Part shown: positions 31,368 through 42,837 of the stretch, one piece after another | How positions within the stretch are numbered: the first letter of the stretch is position 1 | Layout: each line of letters starts with the position of its first letter | NCBI RefSeq assembly: GCF_001039355.2 | Contig: NW_019773803.1 | Location: forward strand, 443,498-500,310 | Origin: Lingula anatina | Taxonomy: Eukaryota > Brachiopoda > Lingulata > Lingulida > Lingulidae | DNA: 56,813 bases | Direction of reading: 5' to 3' | The notes under the pieces: model-generated | Seen by the model: the letters and a program-made list of their open reading frames with translations, nothing else | Told to the model about the DNA's origin: nothing | Database searches by the model: none | Made by a program: the position numbers and the translations under genes

Positions 31368-33345
31368 ATGAAGGTGAAATTTTGCTGTGTACCAGATTGC
31401 ACTGCCAACAGTGCTAAAAATCCATAAAGGAAAATTTGTGTTATTCCCAAAGATGAAGAAAGAAAGGAAAAATGGTTGCGAGCAATAGGTTATGCATATG
31501 TCACAGTTTTTTTTTCTGCACAGGAGTGAAAGCTTGAGATGCCAGCCACCCAGATTACATCTGTTCAATATTCCCCCACAAAGAAAAGACTGATGACAAA
31601 TCTGCTGTTATCTTGGGGCGTTATGCACGTGCTACAAATGTAAGCGGGGTATAACAACACGTTGGCTTTTTTAAGATAAATTTATTCTTGGAAATAAAAA
31701 TAAGGTTCAAATACACTAGGTATATATGCAATATTTCATAGGTTAACATATATCTATTCAAATTGAAAATCAAGGCAATTCTGTTTGGTCTACTTGTATT
31801 GTCCAGCATATGAGTAAGACTCCCTCTTAGGTGTATTATCAGTGGTTTTGGATTTCTACTTAAATGCAAATGTATTCCTGTTCTAGTATTTATCCATTAT
31901 GACTGTTATATTTGAATTATACCTGCATTTCTGTTGTGTTGTTACAAAGATCTATATCTATTAATCATATTATTACTGTGAAATACATAAGGCTATTTTT
32001 AATTTTAATATCAAATATACCCCATACTCCCTTCTGACTTGTGATGTTTTCTTTCAGTTATTGAGACAAGGCTAAGGAAGAGCTGTAAACAAGATCAGAC
32101 AGAATGCTCACAGCCTCTAGATGAAGATGATACCTCTTCTGTCCCCACAACCAGTACGTCCACTTCTGAAGAAGGTGAAGAAGGTACATGTATGTGAACG
32201 ACACCATTGCCCAGATGTCATGAAGCTTAGAGTAAGTATATATATATGGTTTGAGTTAAGTTGTTGTATTTTTCTACAGTGTGAATTTTTTTAAATCCAA
32301 TTATTCTCACCAATACTACTGTTTCTTCAGGAATACCTGTCCAGGATGAGGCCAAGCCCATGGATAAGCCACTGTGGAAAGAGCAGAACTATACATAGAA
32401 ATTGAAAATCGTAGAAGAGAGAGATATGATCCACATGCAAGGATTCAGAGTATGGACAAATTACTGACACTTACTTCATTTACCACATCCTCTGTCAAAG
32501 GTAATGACAGTGCTTGCCAGTTGATGACTGGACTTTCATGGACAATGTTCATGCAGATTTTGACTTTAATTAGTGTGTTTTTACAGCCAGGATTGATAGG
32601 TTCAAGTCTACCCTTAAAAGAACAGCTGTTTTTGACACTTTTGAAGTTCAAGTTGCGTCATAATTAAACCTTAGGGTTTCTGGCACATGTGAAGGGTATA
32701 CCACAATCAAAAGTCATTGACATTTTCTGGAGGTGGATGGATTTTATGTATAATAAGCTAGGTTTCATGATAAAATGAAGTGATAGGGATAGAATTTTCA
32801 GTGTTCAAAAGGAAATTCCCACACTTATAGACTGTTTTGAAGTCTTGATTGAATCCCCCAAAAACCTCCTAGCTCGTGCCCAGGTTTATAGCAATGACAA
32901 AAAACACACTGCAATGGGATTTTTTATTTCCTGCAATCTATGTGGTTCTGTTAACTTTATTTCCAAAGCTTGGGCCGACAGAGCTTCCAAAGTTAAAATT
33001 GTACGCAATTCAGAATTTAGCAGCAAATATCATCTGTTACAAGATGACTTTGCATCAAAGTGTAGTTCTCACAATGAAACGCAAGCATTTACTAAAGAGA
33101 AAAAGCAATTATGTGCTAGAGAAGTGGAAAAGCCAAGAAGTGTTTCCTCAGTTAGGATGCGTGTAGAAAGAGTGATTGGTTTGTTAAAAATTAGGTTTAC
33201 TATGTTAAAGGTCACAGTACTGCTTCAGTGTGTACAGAGCATAAAAGATGAGAGTGAGGAAGCAGCTATATCAAGTGCTGATAAAATAATTATGTTGTGT
33301 TCTGTCCTATCCAATTTGGTGCCTGGCATTATATTTAACAAATAA
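31368..33345 (+). pseudogene. THAP-domain DDE_4 transposase (PIF/Harbinger-ISL2EU type), degraded
   Basis: From the ATG at 31368 the frame reads MKVKFCCVPDCTANSAKNP, then a stop, then KDEERKEKWLRAIGYAYVT. These are the first zinc ligands and the W of a THAP DNA-binding domain. After low-similarity linker, 32374-32664 holds CQLMTGLSWTMFMQILTLI (the helix-turn-helix region of DDE_4 transposases). 32688-33345 holds DCFEVLIESPKNLLARAQVY and VRMRVERVIGLLKIRFTML (first Asp and Glu regions). The middle catalytic Asp region (usually D-R-G-F) is missing, consistent with a small internal deletion, and stops break the frame near 31425, 32664 and 32776. It is a dead copy, on the plus strand. I did not locate its terminal repeats. 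Confidence 0.8.
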
Positions 33346-33739
33346 TGTGCACTTTGTCAACTTCTAGGATCTAGCAAGTGTGGGCCCAGGGTTGGTTTTT
33401 GTACAGTAGTTTACCGCTTCTCATCAAGGTCTGATTTATGTGTGCACCACCATTTAGGGGTTCAGCAAGACATGCTTGTGTTGTAGGACTTTCATTTTAC
33501 TTGTATTGTTCATATTCATATTATCATTACTGTAGAGTAAAATAAAGGGAAAACAGAAGCTTTATTTATACTTTTTCAATATTATTCAAGGTTACCTACT
33601 AAATTGCATCAGTCATTCTAATAAAGAGACTTGTAAATAAAATTGGCCATCAGCACCCATGTTTTAAAGATCAAACTTGTCTTGGTCTTTTATTGTTGCT
33701 TGTTGGTGTGCATTAGGAGACATATAGGATGACTGGTCT

Positions 33740-34140
33740 CTTAAAATGTTATTGTACCACCAGTGTAGGTGCTGGTGGTACATAACCTGCATGTTCCGCC
33801 GGCTCTGTTGCCAAGTCACCGCTACCGCTTCTCCTCCTAGACTACAAGATCCTGTGTACCCATCTCTTAGATTTAGGTCACATATAATCTCAACTCGATC
33901 CACGTAAATTTTGGGCTTTGTTGGTGCTGGGCTCTAGGTGTGGTGCTCATCGCAAAATGCACCCTTGTCCAAAATTTGCAAAATTAAATGCTAAATATTT
34001 CCCAAACTAAAGGAATTATGGGAAAAATTTCTACAGATGGCTGACCGAAAGTCATGTGGAGATTTCAAATAGATTTTATAGGACATGTCCACTGAAGGTG
34101 GTGTCCATTTTTGTCCACTAGTTAATCTGCTATTGTGAAG
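33740..34140. repeat. Interspersed element, copy 1 (TGTACCACCAG family)
   Basis: It starts ATTGTACCACCAGTGTAGGT and shares TGCCGGCTC-type, ACCGCTTCTCCTCCTAGAC, CCCATCTCTTGGATTTAGGT and CTTGTCCAAAAATGGCAAAA-type blocks with 38795-39125. Both copies lie in the same orientation. No coding sequence is recognised. Confidence 0.75.
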
Positions 34141-34572
34141 GTCTTAAGAGATTATTACAAAAAAAAAAAAAACTTTTTAGGAAAAAAACCAGGGATTAAC
34201 TTTGAATGTAGAAATGGATTCATTAACCATTGATAAGTATCACTGTATGGGGAAATTGCTGTTTACCCCACGGAAATTCATTTTTTGGCCAAAATGAACA
34301 GTTGTTACCCCTTTAATAATATACAATTTTAAGTTTAAGAGTTAAATATTGTCCATTAAGAATACTTAGAATAAATAATTTTTTATTCATTTTTCTAACA
34401 GATACATGACATGAATCAATAACCATGTTCACAAAAAGCACTTTGAATCACGATTTGGGCCAAATTGTGATTCTACAGATGTGAAGCCTTAAGTGCGATG
34501 GCAGTGGTGACGCCAGATTGCAATTCAAATAAATCCACCTAATGAGTATGATTCTATAGATGTAAACTTTTT

Positions 34573-35841
34573 CAGCCATTCCACGAAAAGGGGTACAATT
34601 CTGAATAATACCTGTCGCAGCTTATTTTCGGTAGTAAAAGCATCTGCAATTTTGCTTTTTTTAGCCTTTTTTAGCTGGACCCGATGTGTTCTACTTAAAA
34701 AACAACAATTAATATAGTACCACTTGCTTTGACGGGAACCCCGGGGGTCTATATGCCGCAAAAAGCACGATTTCGACGTGTCGCTTCGGTATTATAGCTG
34801 ATTTGCCACAAGAAAAAGTTTATATTTTCCCGTGTTTTAGTGTTTTTAGTCCTCAACTAATTTGAATTCATGTTTCTTTTTATCATACATGGTGATCTCT
34901 GTCGAATTTCTTGGTTAGTTACGTCACTGTCATAGTTTAATCAATGTCGCTCAGTAACCTCTAACCTCCGTAACGGTTTTTTAAGTCAATGTAAGAATAA
35001 ATGAAAATGCTCTTAAATGGCATTCCTGTGTATTTTTCAAACTCATAATACATGAAGTTTAATAAAACAGTGCTATTTGTTAATTTTGAATGATGCGTTC
35101 CATCATAGAGAATGTTAACTCACAAAAGTCGGGGTGTCGCATTTAAGAGCCTAACCTCAGTAACGGACCAAATTTGAAGAAAATGTTGCTTTAGAAAGTT
35201 AAAAACATCATTTTTGTTAAGCAAGGACCAACTTCTTCCTAAAAAATTCATTCAATAGTTATGCAAAGTTATCCCGAGGATAAAAACTGAAAAAGAATGC
35301 GTGTCACCTTACGTCCGTTATGCTAACCTCCGTTACGAAATAAGTTAATTGTTATAAAAATGACTGTTAATACTTTTAAACGTTATTTCTGTGGTTTTGT
35401 GAGTTAATTCTGATCATATNNNNNNNNNNNNNNNNNNNNNNNNNNNNNNNNNNNNNNNNNNNNNNNNNNNNNNNNNNNNNNNNNNNNNNNCAATGTGTTT
35501 GCACCGCATTTTCTATAATTGAAGAGAAATCTTAAATGGGCAATAATATTTTGAATACATACAAATTCTTAATAATTGAATCAAATATGGAGCCTGTGAC
35601 CTTTGGCATGATTGAAATATAACCTAATTTAGATGTTACCTAACCTCCGTAACGAAAAAAATACTGTACCATGTTTACACGTGCATATTTCTTTAAATAC
35701 AGTAATGGTGTGGATTAAAATTCTTCTACTACTTTCTGAATACCTCTTCATCAAAATAATATAAAAAGTTTTCCAGTTTTGCAAAGTTCATATCGCTGCA
35801 TTTCTTGTTTTGGAATTGTACCCCTTTTCGTGGAATGGCTG
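34573..35841. mobile_element. Putative 1.27-kb element with 28-bp inverted ends and an assembly gap
   Basis: AGCCATTCCACGAAAAGGGG (from 34574) is mirrored exactly by CCCCTTTTCGTGGAATGGCT (to 35840), about 28 bp in all. Between them the motif CTAACCTC(C/A)GTAACG recurs near 34961, 35151, 35323 (as TAACCTCCGTTACG) and 35640. A run of 71 N lies at 35420-35490. No transposase is seen. The arms give both strands the matching peptide IVPLFVEWL in short frames, which is only the inverted repeat. Confidence 0.6.
35420..35490. other. Assembly gap (71 N)
   Basis: A run of N; the true length may differ. Confidence 0.98.
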
Positions 35842-35999
35842 TTTTACTGTAGTATAAAATCTCTAATTGGGATGCAATTGTTTAGCATATGTGTAGTTCC
35901 CGGTATACGTCTAGTCAAAAGTAAAAGGAAACACAACATGCGGTCTCAAGTTTGTAAAATTTCAAGGGACATATTTTATACAGCAGCAAGAATATCAAT

Positions 36000-36870
36000 T
36001 CAATTTCAATTTTCAATTTATTTCTGTACTGGTACATAGATTGTCATGACCTTGTACAATATATGATATATTAATGAAGATACAATACAATTGGTGCATT
36101 ACCATTTCTCTAATTGGTAATTATGTGAATGAAAAAATAATCTTTATATATGTACTAGTAAATTTACCCATAAAATATTCTATCTAAGCAGTGAAATAAA
36201 CCTTGGTCTGATTATAAATTTACCATAAACATATATAAACATATGGGAACAAGCATATGTTACACAAACAGGGAAAGGATATGTTCAAACTTAAAGATGC
36301 ATACAAAGTCAATTTTTTGTCACAAAAACCGACCAAATGCCAGCATATAGTTTCAAGTAGTATAACTAAGAGAATTACCAAAAGGCATTGTTTAATTTTA
36401 CCCGAAAATTATGTTTGAACAGATTTTTCTGCTAGCATTCTATGCTGTATGTCAATGGGACAGAAAAGTAGGTCACGAAAGTAAGTTAAATTTCCGACCA
36501 AAAATTTAAAGAAAGGAGCAGTCTAAAACTCTTTTATGGCTGATCGAGTGATCTATTCAGTTTATCCCTTGGCATGTCGAATTTATTTGAGTCGTATAAG
36601 AAACTAGTAGAAGTGGTTTACATGTGTTACTGGGAATCCACGCTCAAACGATGCTCGGTTCGTATGTACCTTTAAAGGAAGGGAGAACTACAGTTATATA
36701 GTTGTTTACATGGCTGTTTAAAGCCAGTTTGATGACATAGATAATTACAGTTAATGACAATTACATAAGACATAGATAGCTAAATAAGTTACACAGATAT
36801 AAATATTGTGCCATGTTCAGTCCCACTGCTGAGTCTCTTCTCACAACAGTGGAACCATACACTGACATTT
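36000..36870. other. AT-rich stretch without gene
   Basis: I see no coding support, only a short tandem of CAATTTCAATTTTCAATTT near 36000-36020. Confidence 0.35.
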
Positions 36871-36881
36871 TAAGGGATATG

Positions 36882-37496
36882 CTAAGAGTTACCAAGCAGA
36901 GCAACCACTTCATTTCTTTTCTTGGATGATTTTATTAAAAAGTTGGAGAGGGATACTAAAATATCTTTGTTGGCACTGTTAAATACATGGCATAATTGAC
37001 TGTCTGGTGACCTTGTATCAGCTTTTAGGATTGAGGTTTTTACTAAAAAAGGTGACTCGGTCTGCTTTGTACATTGGGCATTGGAATATAAAATGGTATT
37101 CATCTTCAATTACCCCTTGGGTGCACAGGCGACAGTTTTTGGCCTGGTGTGCCGCCCAGTTTCGATGTGGAGTTTATGGTCACTAAGATGTAGTTTAGCA
37201 AGGGTTGACAAAGTGTCGTAATTTGTTATTTTATCAACATAAGTTGCCCTTTCACACTTTTGGTTAAGTATACGGAAGAGAGACAGTTTACTGTTGGCTT
37301 GAAGTTTGCTATTGCATATTTGGGTAAAGTGGTCAGTTTGTCTTTGTTTGAAAATTGTGGTGAAGGCCAAATGCGAAAAGGAGTTTTCGGATCCCCTCAG
37401 ACCATGACATACTGTGGGTGGAACATAAGGTGTCAGCAACTTGTAACTATTTATCTCATGTATGTATGCTTGTTTCATTGATGTATCATCAAACAT
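36882..37496 (-). pseudogene. LINE (non-LTR retrotransposon) 3' fragment
   Basis: Minus-strand frames read ATYVDKITNYDTLSTLAKLH then LSDHKLHIETGRHTRPK. In another frame near 37110-37030, IEDEYHFIFQCPMYKADRV is followed by a C-terminal NKDILVSLSNFLIKSSKKRN. This order (R-x-S-x-H-x-L-x-I-E-T-G-R, a Cys-x2-Cys-like region, E-D-E-Y-H-F, Cys-Pro, a final helix) is the C-terminus of many invertebrate LINE ORF2 proteins after the reverse transcriptase. Frameshifts make it non-functional, and the reverse transcriptase itself is absent. Confidence 0.8.
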
Positions 37497-37846
37497 TTGA
37501 ATAATTTTACACCATAGTTTGATAGATGCATATGCAATATCGTGATTATTGAAAGCAAAAGCAAAAGCATGATTGTTACTTGTATAGAGACTGGAAACAA
37601 ATGCCCCTGTTCACCAGGACATACTGTGACTCCCCAAGCAAGCATCAATAGAGTTGCCAGTGAGATCTGGCAAGGTGAATTGTGATTTTGTTTCTTGGTC
37701 TGTGAAGCCAAAAAAATGAATTTAGATACACGCATTAGAATTCCAATTACCATGCTGTGTGGGAATGGGACTTTTGTCACCAAAAATCAAATTTTAATTT
37801 ATCACTTCCTGACAAACCTTTTGATAACAAATTGTTCATTGGCTAG

Positions 37847-37904
37847 AATTCGGAAGCTAAGGTCATTCAAATTTAACTAATTTGAATGACCTTAGCTTCC
37901 GAAT
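37847..37904. repeat. Near-perfect hairpin
   Basis: ATTCGGAAGCTAAGGTCATT and its exact complement AATGACCTTAGCTTCCGAAT flank a loop of about 18 bases that is itself largely complementary (CAAATTTAACTAATTTG). The stem is about 26 bp. Confidence 0.9.
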
Positions 37905-37909
37905 GTTTG

Positions 37910-38720
37910 CTAGTTTTTGATAACAACTAGTCACAACAGTGTAATTCCTCATCTTCTACAGCATTTTACAGAAAATGCTCTTTGCAAGCATTTCTTTGTG
38001 ACTCCAGGCATATGGGGAACATTTGATGGCTTTTTGATGCCTTTTTGATGCCATTATGATAATTTGTTATATTTCAATGTAAACCTTGAGTTGTGGCATA
38101 TGTAAAAAGTTTTTACGCTGACTCATAAGATAGCAGTATGCGTTACAATACTCTGTATTGCCGTATGCCTGGATGGACACCAATATGGTTTTGAAAGTCA
38201 TACTTCATTATTTTTTATCACCCATACCCTAGCTTGAACCTAAATCATTACAACTTTGCCCATGTTGGTCAGATATTATTTGTGCTAGCCTTGATATAAT
38301 GGCTCAATGGAAGTCTGCTACATAGAGGAAATTTAGTCATGTACATGTGTCTGCCTGTATGCAGCTGATGTAATGTGTACAAGTATGAACATTTTCAAAT
38401 AATAATAATAATATGATTTTCAATATGATAATAATATACACAATATATTTTTGACAGTGGCTATTTAACACTTTTTCAAGTAAAGGAATATTTTGAACTA
38501 TTTGTGCATATAATTTTTACCTTGATTTATGATAAGGTGTTAATTAATGGCATCCGTGTATGAGCAGTATGTACCGGTTCATGTAATCTGATAATTTGAA
38601 TTAGTATTGCATGTTTGTATAGATCTGTAAGGACACATAAATTGTAACAACTAAGATTGATTTTATCTGTGGATAGCTTTCATAAATATCAAGAGAGTAT
38701 GGTAAGAGGATGAGTTTTGT
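37910..38720. other. AT-rich stretch without gene
   Basis: No gene is supported. A segment around 38612-38680 (TTTGTATAGATCTGTAAG, then AACTAAGATTGATTTT) has a diverged partner at about 41617-41680. Confidence 0.35.
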
Positions 38721-38726
38721 TTTCAC

Positions 38727-39125
38727 TTTGCAAATTAAATGTGGAAATATATTATTGTACCACTTTGCAAATTAAATGTGGAAATATATTATTGTACCAC
38801 CAGCGTAGGCACTGGCGGTACACATGGTTTTAGTCCCGTCCGGATCGTTCTGCCGGCTCCGCTGCCATGTTACCGTTACCGCTTCTCCTCCTAGACGGTA
38901 AGGGCCTGCGTGCCCATCTCTTGGATTTAGGTCACCTATAATCTCAACTCGTTCCACGTAAAATTTTGGCTTTGTCAGTGCTGGGGTCTAGGTGTGGCCC
39001 TCATTGCAATGCACCCTTGTCCAAAAATGGCAAAATTAAATGCTAATTATCTATCCTACTGAAGGAATTACGGGAAAAATTTCTACAGACTGCTGACCAA
39101 AAGTCATATGTGGAGATTTCAAATA
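38727..39125. repeat. Interspersed element, copy 2 (TGTACCACCAG family)
   Basis: It starts with a 36-bp tandem duplication (ACTTTGCAAATTAAATGTGG...TTGTACC twice). It then runs parallel to 33740-34140: ACCACCAGCGTAGGCACTGG, CTTCTCCTCCTAGACGG, CCCATCTCTTGGATTTAGGT. It leads directly into the satellite-bearing segment that follows. Confidence 0.75.
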
Positions 39126-39639
39126 TACCCTTGGATTTGACCTTTGACCTTTATTTACGAAATAAAATTTTTTGCACTGATATTCAGAAACTAACCTATA
39201 ATATTATTGGAAGGTGTTACCCTTCAGGTCATCTTTCATCTCAGTGAGTTTGGGGTCAATCAGTGCATTTTCACGGGAGTAGCAGCCGTAAGATACCGAA
39301 ACTGAAAACTGTCTCTAATTCGGGAACCGTTAATGTTAGAGACCTATTCTTTTTTGCATTTTGTAGAGCATGTCAAGCCCAACACTGTACGTGGTCTCTG
39401 TTTTTTTTTATTTCCATACTGTTTACGAGTTATGCTGTATCAAAAATTGTGGTGGTAAAAGCAAAATGTGCAATACGAATAATGTATAATAAATTTTAAA
39501 CCCCTGGAAAATTAAACATAAGGCTTGGCGAGGCAGACAACTTCTGGTCAAAAATGACATTATTTTATGAAATTTGAATATCTGGAACTTCTGAGCACCT
39601 CCCATTTCAAGAATTTCAACCGAAATGACCTTTTCTTTA

Positions 39640-40830
39640 TTTCAATTAATTTTTTTACAGGAAATTTATAGCACATTATGGTAACTCCAAAATTGTAACA
39701 TTGATTCCTTTATATCTCCAAAACTGGCAAAGATAGGTCCATAGTTACTATTGAAATTGAATAGGAAGTCATATACTGGCAATTAAACTGTGAGCTTGGA
39801 ATTGACCTTTGACCTACTTTTCACCATGAACTGAACTTTGCAACATTTAAGTCCCTTATATCTCCAAAACTGGCAAAGAAATGTATATAGTTACTATTGA
39901 ATTTGATTAGGAAGTCATATACTGGCAATCTTACTGTGGCCTTGAAATTGACCTTTGACCTTTTTTCATGATAAACTGCACTTTGCGAATTTTCTGATCT
40001 TTATATCTCCAAAACTGGCAAAGATGTGCACATAGTTACTATTAAACTTGAATAGGAAGTCATATACTGGCTATCTAACTGTGACCCTGAAATTGACCTT
40101 TGACCTAATTTTCATGATGAACTGAACTTTACAAATTTTCCTTCCCTTTTGTCTCCAAAACTGGCAGAGATAGGTCCATAGTTACTATTAAAGTTAAACA
40201 GGAAATCATATACTGGCAATGTAACTGTGACCTTAAAATTGACCTTTGACCTACAATTAACCATAAAATGAACTTTGCAACTTTTTTAATGCTTATACTT
40301 TCAAAACTGTGCACATAGTTACTATTTAACTTGAATAGGAAGTCATATACTGGCTATCTAACTGTGACCCTGAAATTGACCTTTGACCTAATTTTCATGA
40401 TGAACTTAACTTTGCAAATTTTTCTTCCCTTTTGTCTCCAAAACTGGCAGAGACAGGTCCATAGTTACTATTGAAGTTAAACAGGAAATCATATACTGGC
40501 AATCTAACTGTGACCTTAAAATTGACCTTTGACCTACTTTTCACCATAAACTGCTTTTTGCAAATTTTCTGATCTTTATATCTCGAAAACTGGCAAAGAT
40601 AAACTATATTCAATAGTTACTATTGAACTTGATTAGGAAGTCATATATACTGGCAATCTAACTGTGACCCTGAAATTTGACCTTATTTTATGATGAACTG
40701 CATTTTGCATGTTTTCTGGCCCTTTAAATCTCCAAAATTGGCAAAGAAATGCCCATGATTACTATTGATCTTGAATAGGAAGTCATATACTGCAACATTG
40801 AAATTGACCTTTGACCTACTTTTTATGTAC
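39640..40830. repeat. ~145-bp satellite array carrying DR1 motifs
   Basis: About eight head-to-tail units. Each has ATATCTCCAAAACTGGCAAAGA, ATAGTTACTATTGAACTTGA, TAGGAAGTCATATACTGGCA, ATCTAACTGTGACC and TGACCTTTGACCT, then a variant of TTTTCACCATGAACTGAACT. The 13-mer TGACCTTTGACCT is unchanged at 39803, 39949, 40094, 40240, 40377, 40523 and 40806 (spacings 146, 145, 146, 137, 146, 283). The unit near 40670 has lost it. The same 13-mer is also present at 39138, before the array. Confidence 0.9.
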
Positions 40831-41470
40831 AGACACAGATGTGTCTGTACATATTGCCATCACCTGCGTCTGTCATCGCCGTCGCCATCGTTGCCGTCGC
40901 CAGCGCCGTGCACTTTCCTTGTAAACACGATAAGTGGAAGGCAGTTTTACTTTTTGGCTTTATATTTACAGAGCTGATGAATATTCATAAAACGCAGGTC
41001 AAATTCGAAAATCAGCATGATCGGGCCATTTTTGTAGAAATTATGCTGTTTTTTCACTTTTCAGCATATTTGCAANCTTTGCTGCCTTGTTCACCATGAA
41101 CTGAGCTTTGCATATTTTCTTGTACCTCATATCTTCAAAACTAGCAGAGATATGCCCAGTGTTGCCCCTAGGTTTTTTCTTTTGTCAGCATATTTGCAGC
41201 ACTGACAACACATTTCAAGGAAAACCAATAGGTCTATTGTCTAGAGAATTACAGGAGTGATCAATGTTAGGAAAATACAGGTCAATTTGAAAATCTGCTT
41301 GATTGTACCATTTTTAGTTAATTTTTTTTGCATATTTTGAGAACTCTTGTTGATTGCATTTTATAGAGCTTGTCAAGCACAAGACTGATGGTGGTGTCCC
41401 TTTTTTGGGGGGTTTTCCATACGAATGCGCTTACTCCAGCTGGTGGTACTATATCCGGAGGCGGTATCGC
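40830..41470. repeat. Right part of the composite element
   Basis: It contains a palindromic ACAGACACAGATGTGTCTGT (about 40829-40848), a GCCGTCGCCATCGTTGCCGT triplet-like stretch, then TTTGCATATTTTCTTG and TATCTTCAAAACT remnants of the satellite unit. It ends near TCCGGAGGCGGTATCGCCTC and GATCCGCTAG. A single N sits at 41076. The open frames here are not genes. Confidence 0.5.
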
Positions 41471-42638
41471 CTCTCTGATCCGCTAGTTTATATATGTTGA
41501 TTTTAACACTCTTATTAAATGCAAAGAATCAATGTTTTATTTTCCATCTTAAATCGGAGGACTTTTATAGTGCTTTAGTGATGATACATTCAAGATCAGT
41601 CTGATCTTAGTACTGGATGTTTGTATAGATCTGTAAGTATTTATAGGTTGTAAAAGCTAAGATTGATTTTGTACTGCAATGTACTAGTATACTTTTATTG
41701 AATAGTAAGTATTGTCTATCAAAGGAATATGCACTTGACAAATCTCTATCAGAATGTCAAGAGAAAAGATCTTAATTTCATAGCAGATAAAAGGATCACA
41801 GAAGTGGTTGCTGATAGCTGTTATCAGTTGTTGACATATTGACGGAAAAACTGTTTCTGCCTTAATGCAGTTTGGTAATATAAGTGAGACAAGAGTTTTA
41901 AGCTATACTTTGGGATGTCTTTTCCATATTGCGGTTTATGTCCCTAAGACATGCGCTGATGCTATATAGGATTAAGAGTCATCTAGGTCTTGACCTAATG
42001 GGAATTCTACATGATATATGTCCAAAAGAAAATACGGAAAGGACGTCAGGTAATAAATGTACAATAAATAATGTTACTGTACTAGTAGTGAAAAACAGAT
42101 AAATAGGCAGCCCCACTCCTTTGGTTCATATGGTTATAAATACAGCAAATTGTGTTTTGTCATGTGAATTTATCTGCAGATTGTCAAATGGGGTTTATGG
42201 GTATATTTATTTGTAGAACACTGCTGACATAAATTTGACACTTTGGGTAAATGATTTTGAAAGAGTAATTACTTATGATCCCAAAGCTTTATGAGCTTGT
42301 GCATGTCAGTATACTTTAGGTATCAGGTAAGTCTTGAAAGCCTAAATTACGTTTCCCTGTTCATCAATACAAATTAGAACTATCAGAAGAGTTCACTCAT
42401 CAAGAATGTATTCTTTCAGATTCAGATGTATAGAGAGCATGTGTACTGTACCTGTTATTAATGTCATGTTGGTGAGGTAAAAAATTTAAAAAATAGTAGA
42501 ACGAGAGTATCTGCATAATATGTGCAGTGTATGTTTAGTGCAGCATGTGGAAATTAAGGAGTTACTGTTGCTATAGAGACATTTGATTTAATTTCTATGT
42601 TTTGACTTCAGGGGTAACTGCTTCACTGTATCAACACT

Positions 42639-42806
42639 ATGACAATGTCCCTGGGAATTGTGCCAAATAAACACAATGGAGCTCTTGATTTCCTCCTAAC
42701 TGATAATACTATGTTTGGGACAAGGCATGACATGAATACTTACAACATTCCTCAGATTATCGTTCAAAATGCAGAGGTAAAGTATATTTAACTGGGGCCT
42801 ATTTCA

Positions 42807-42837
<31 letters not shown>

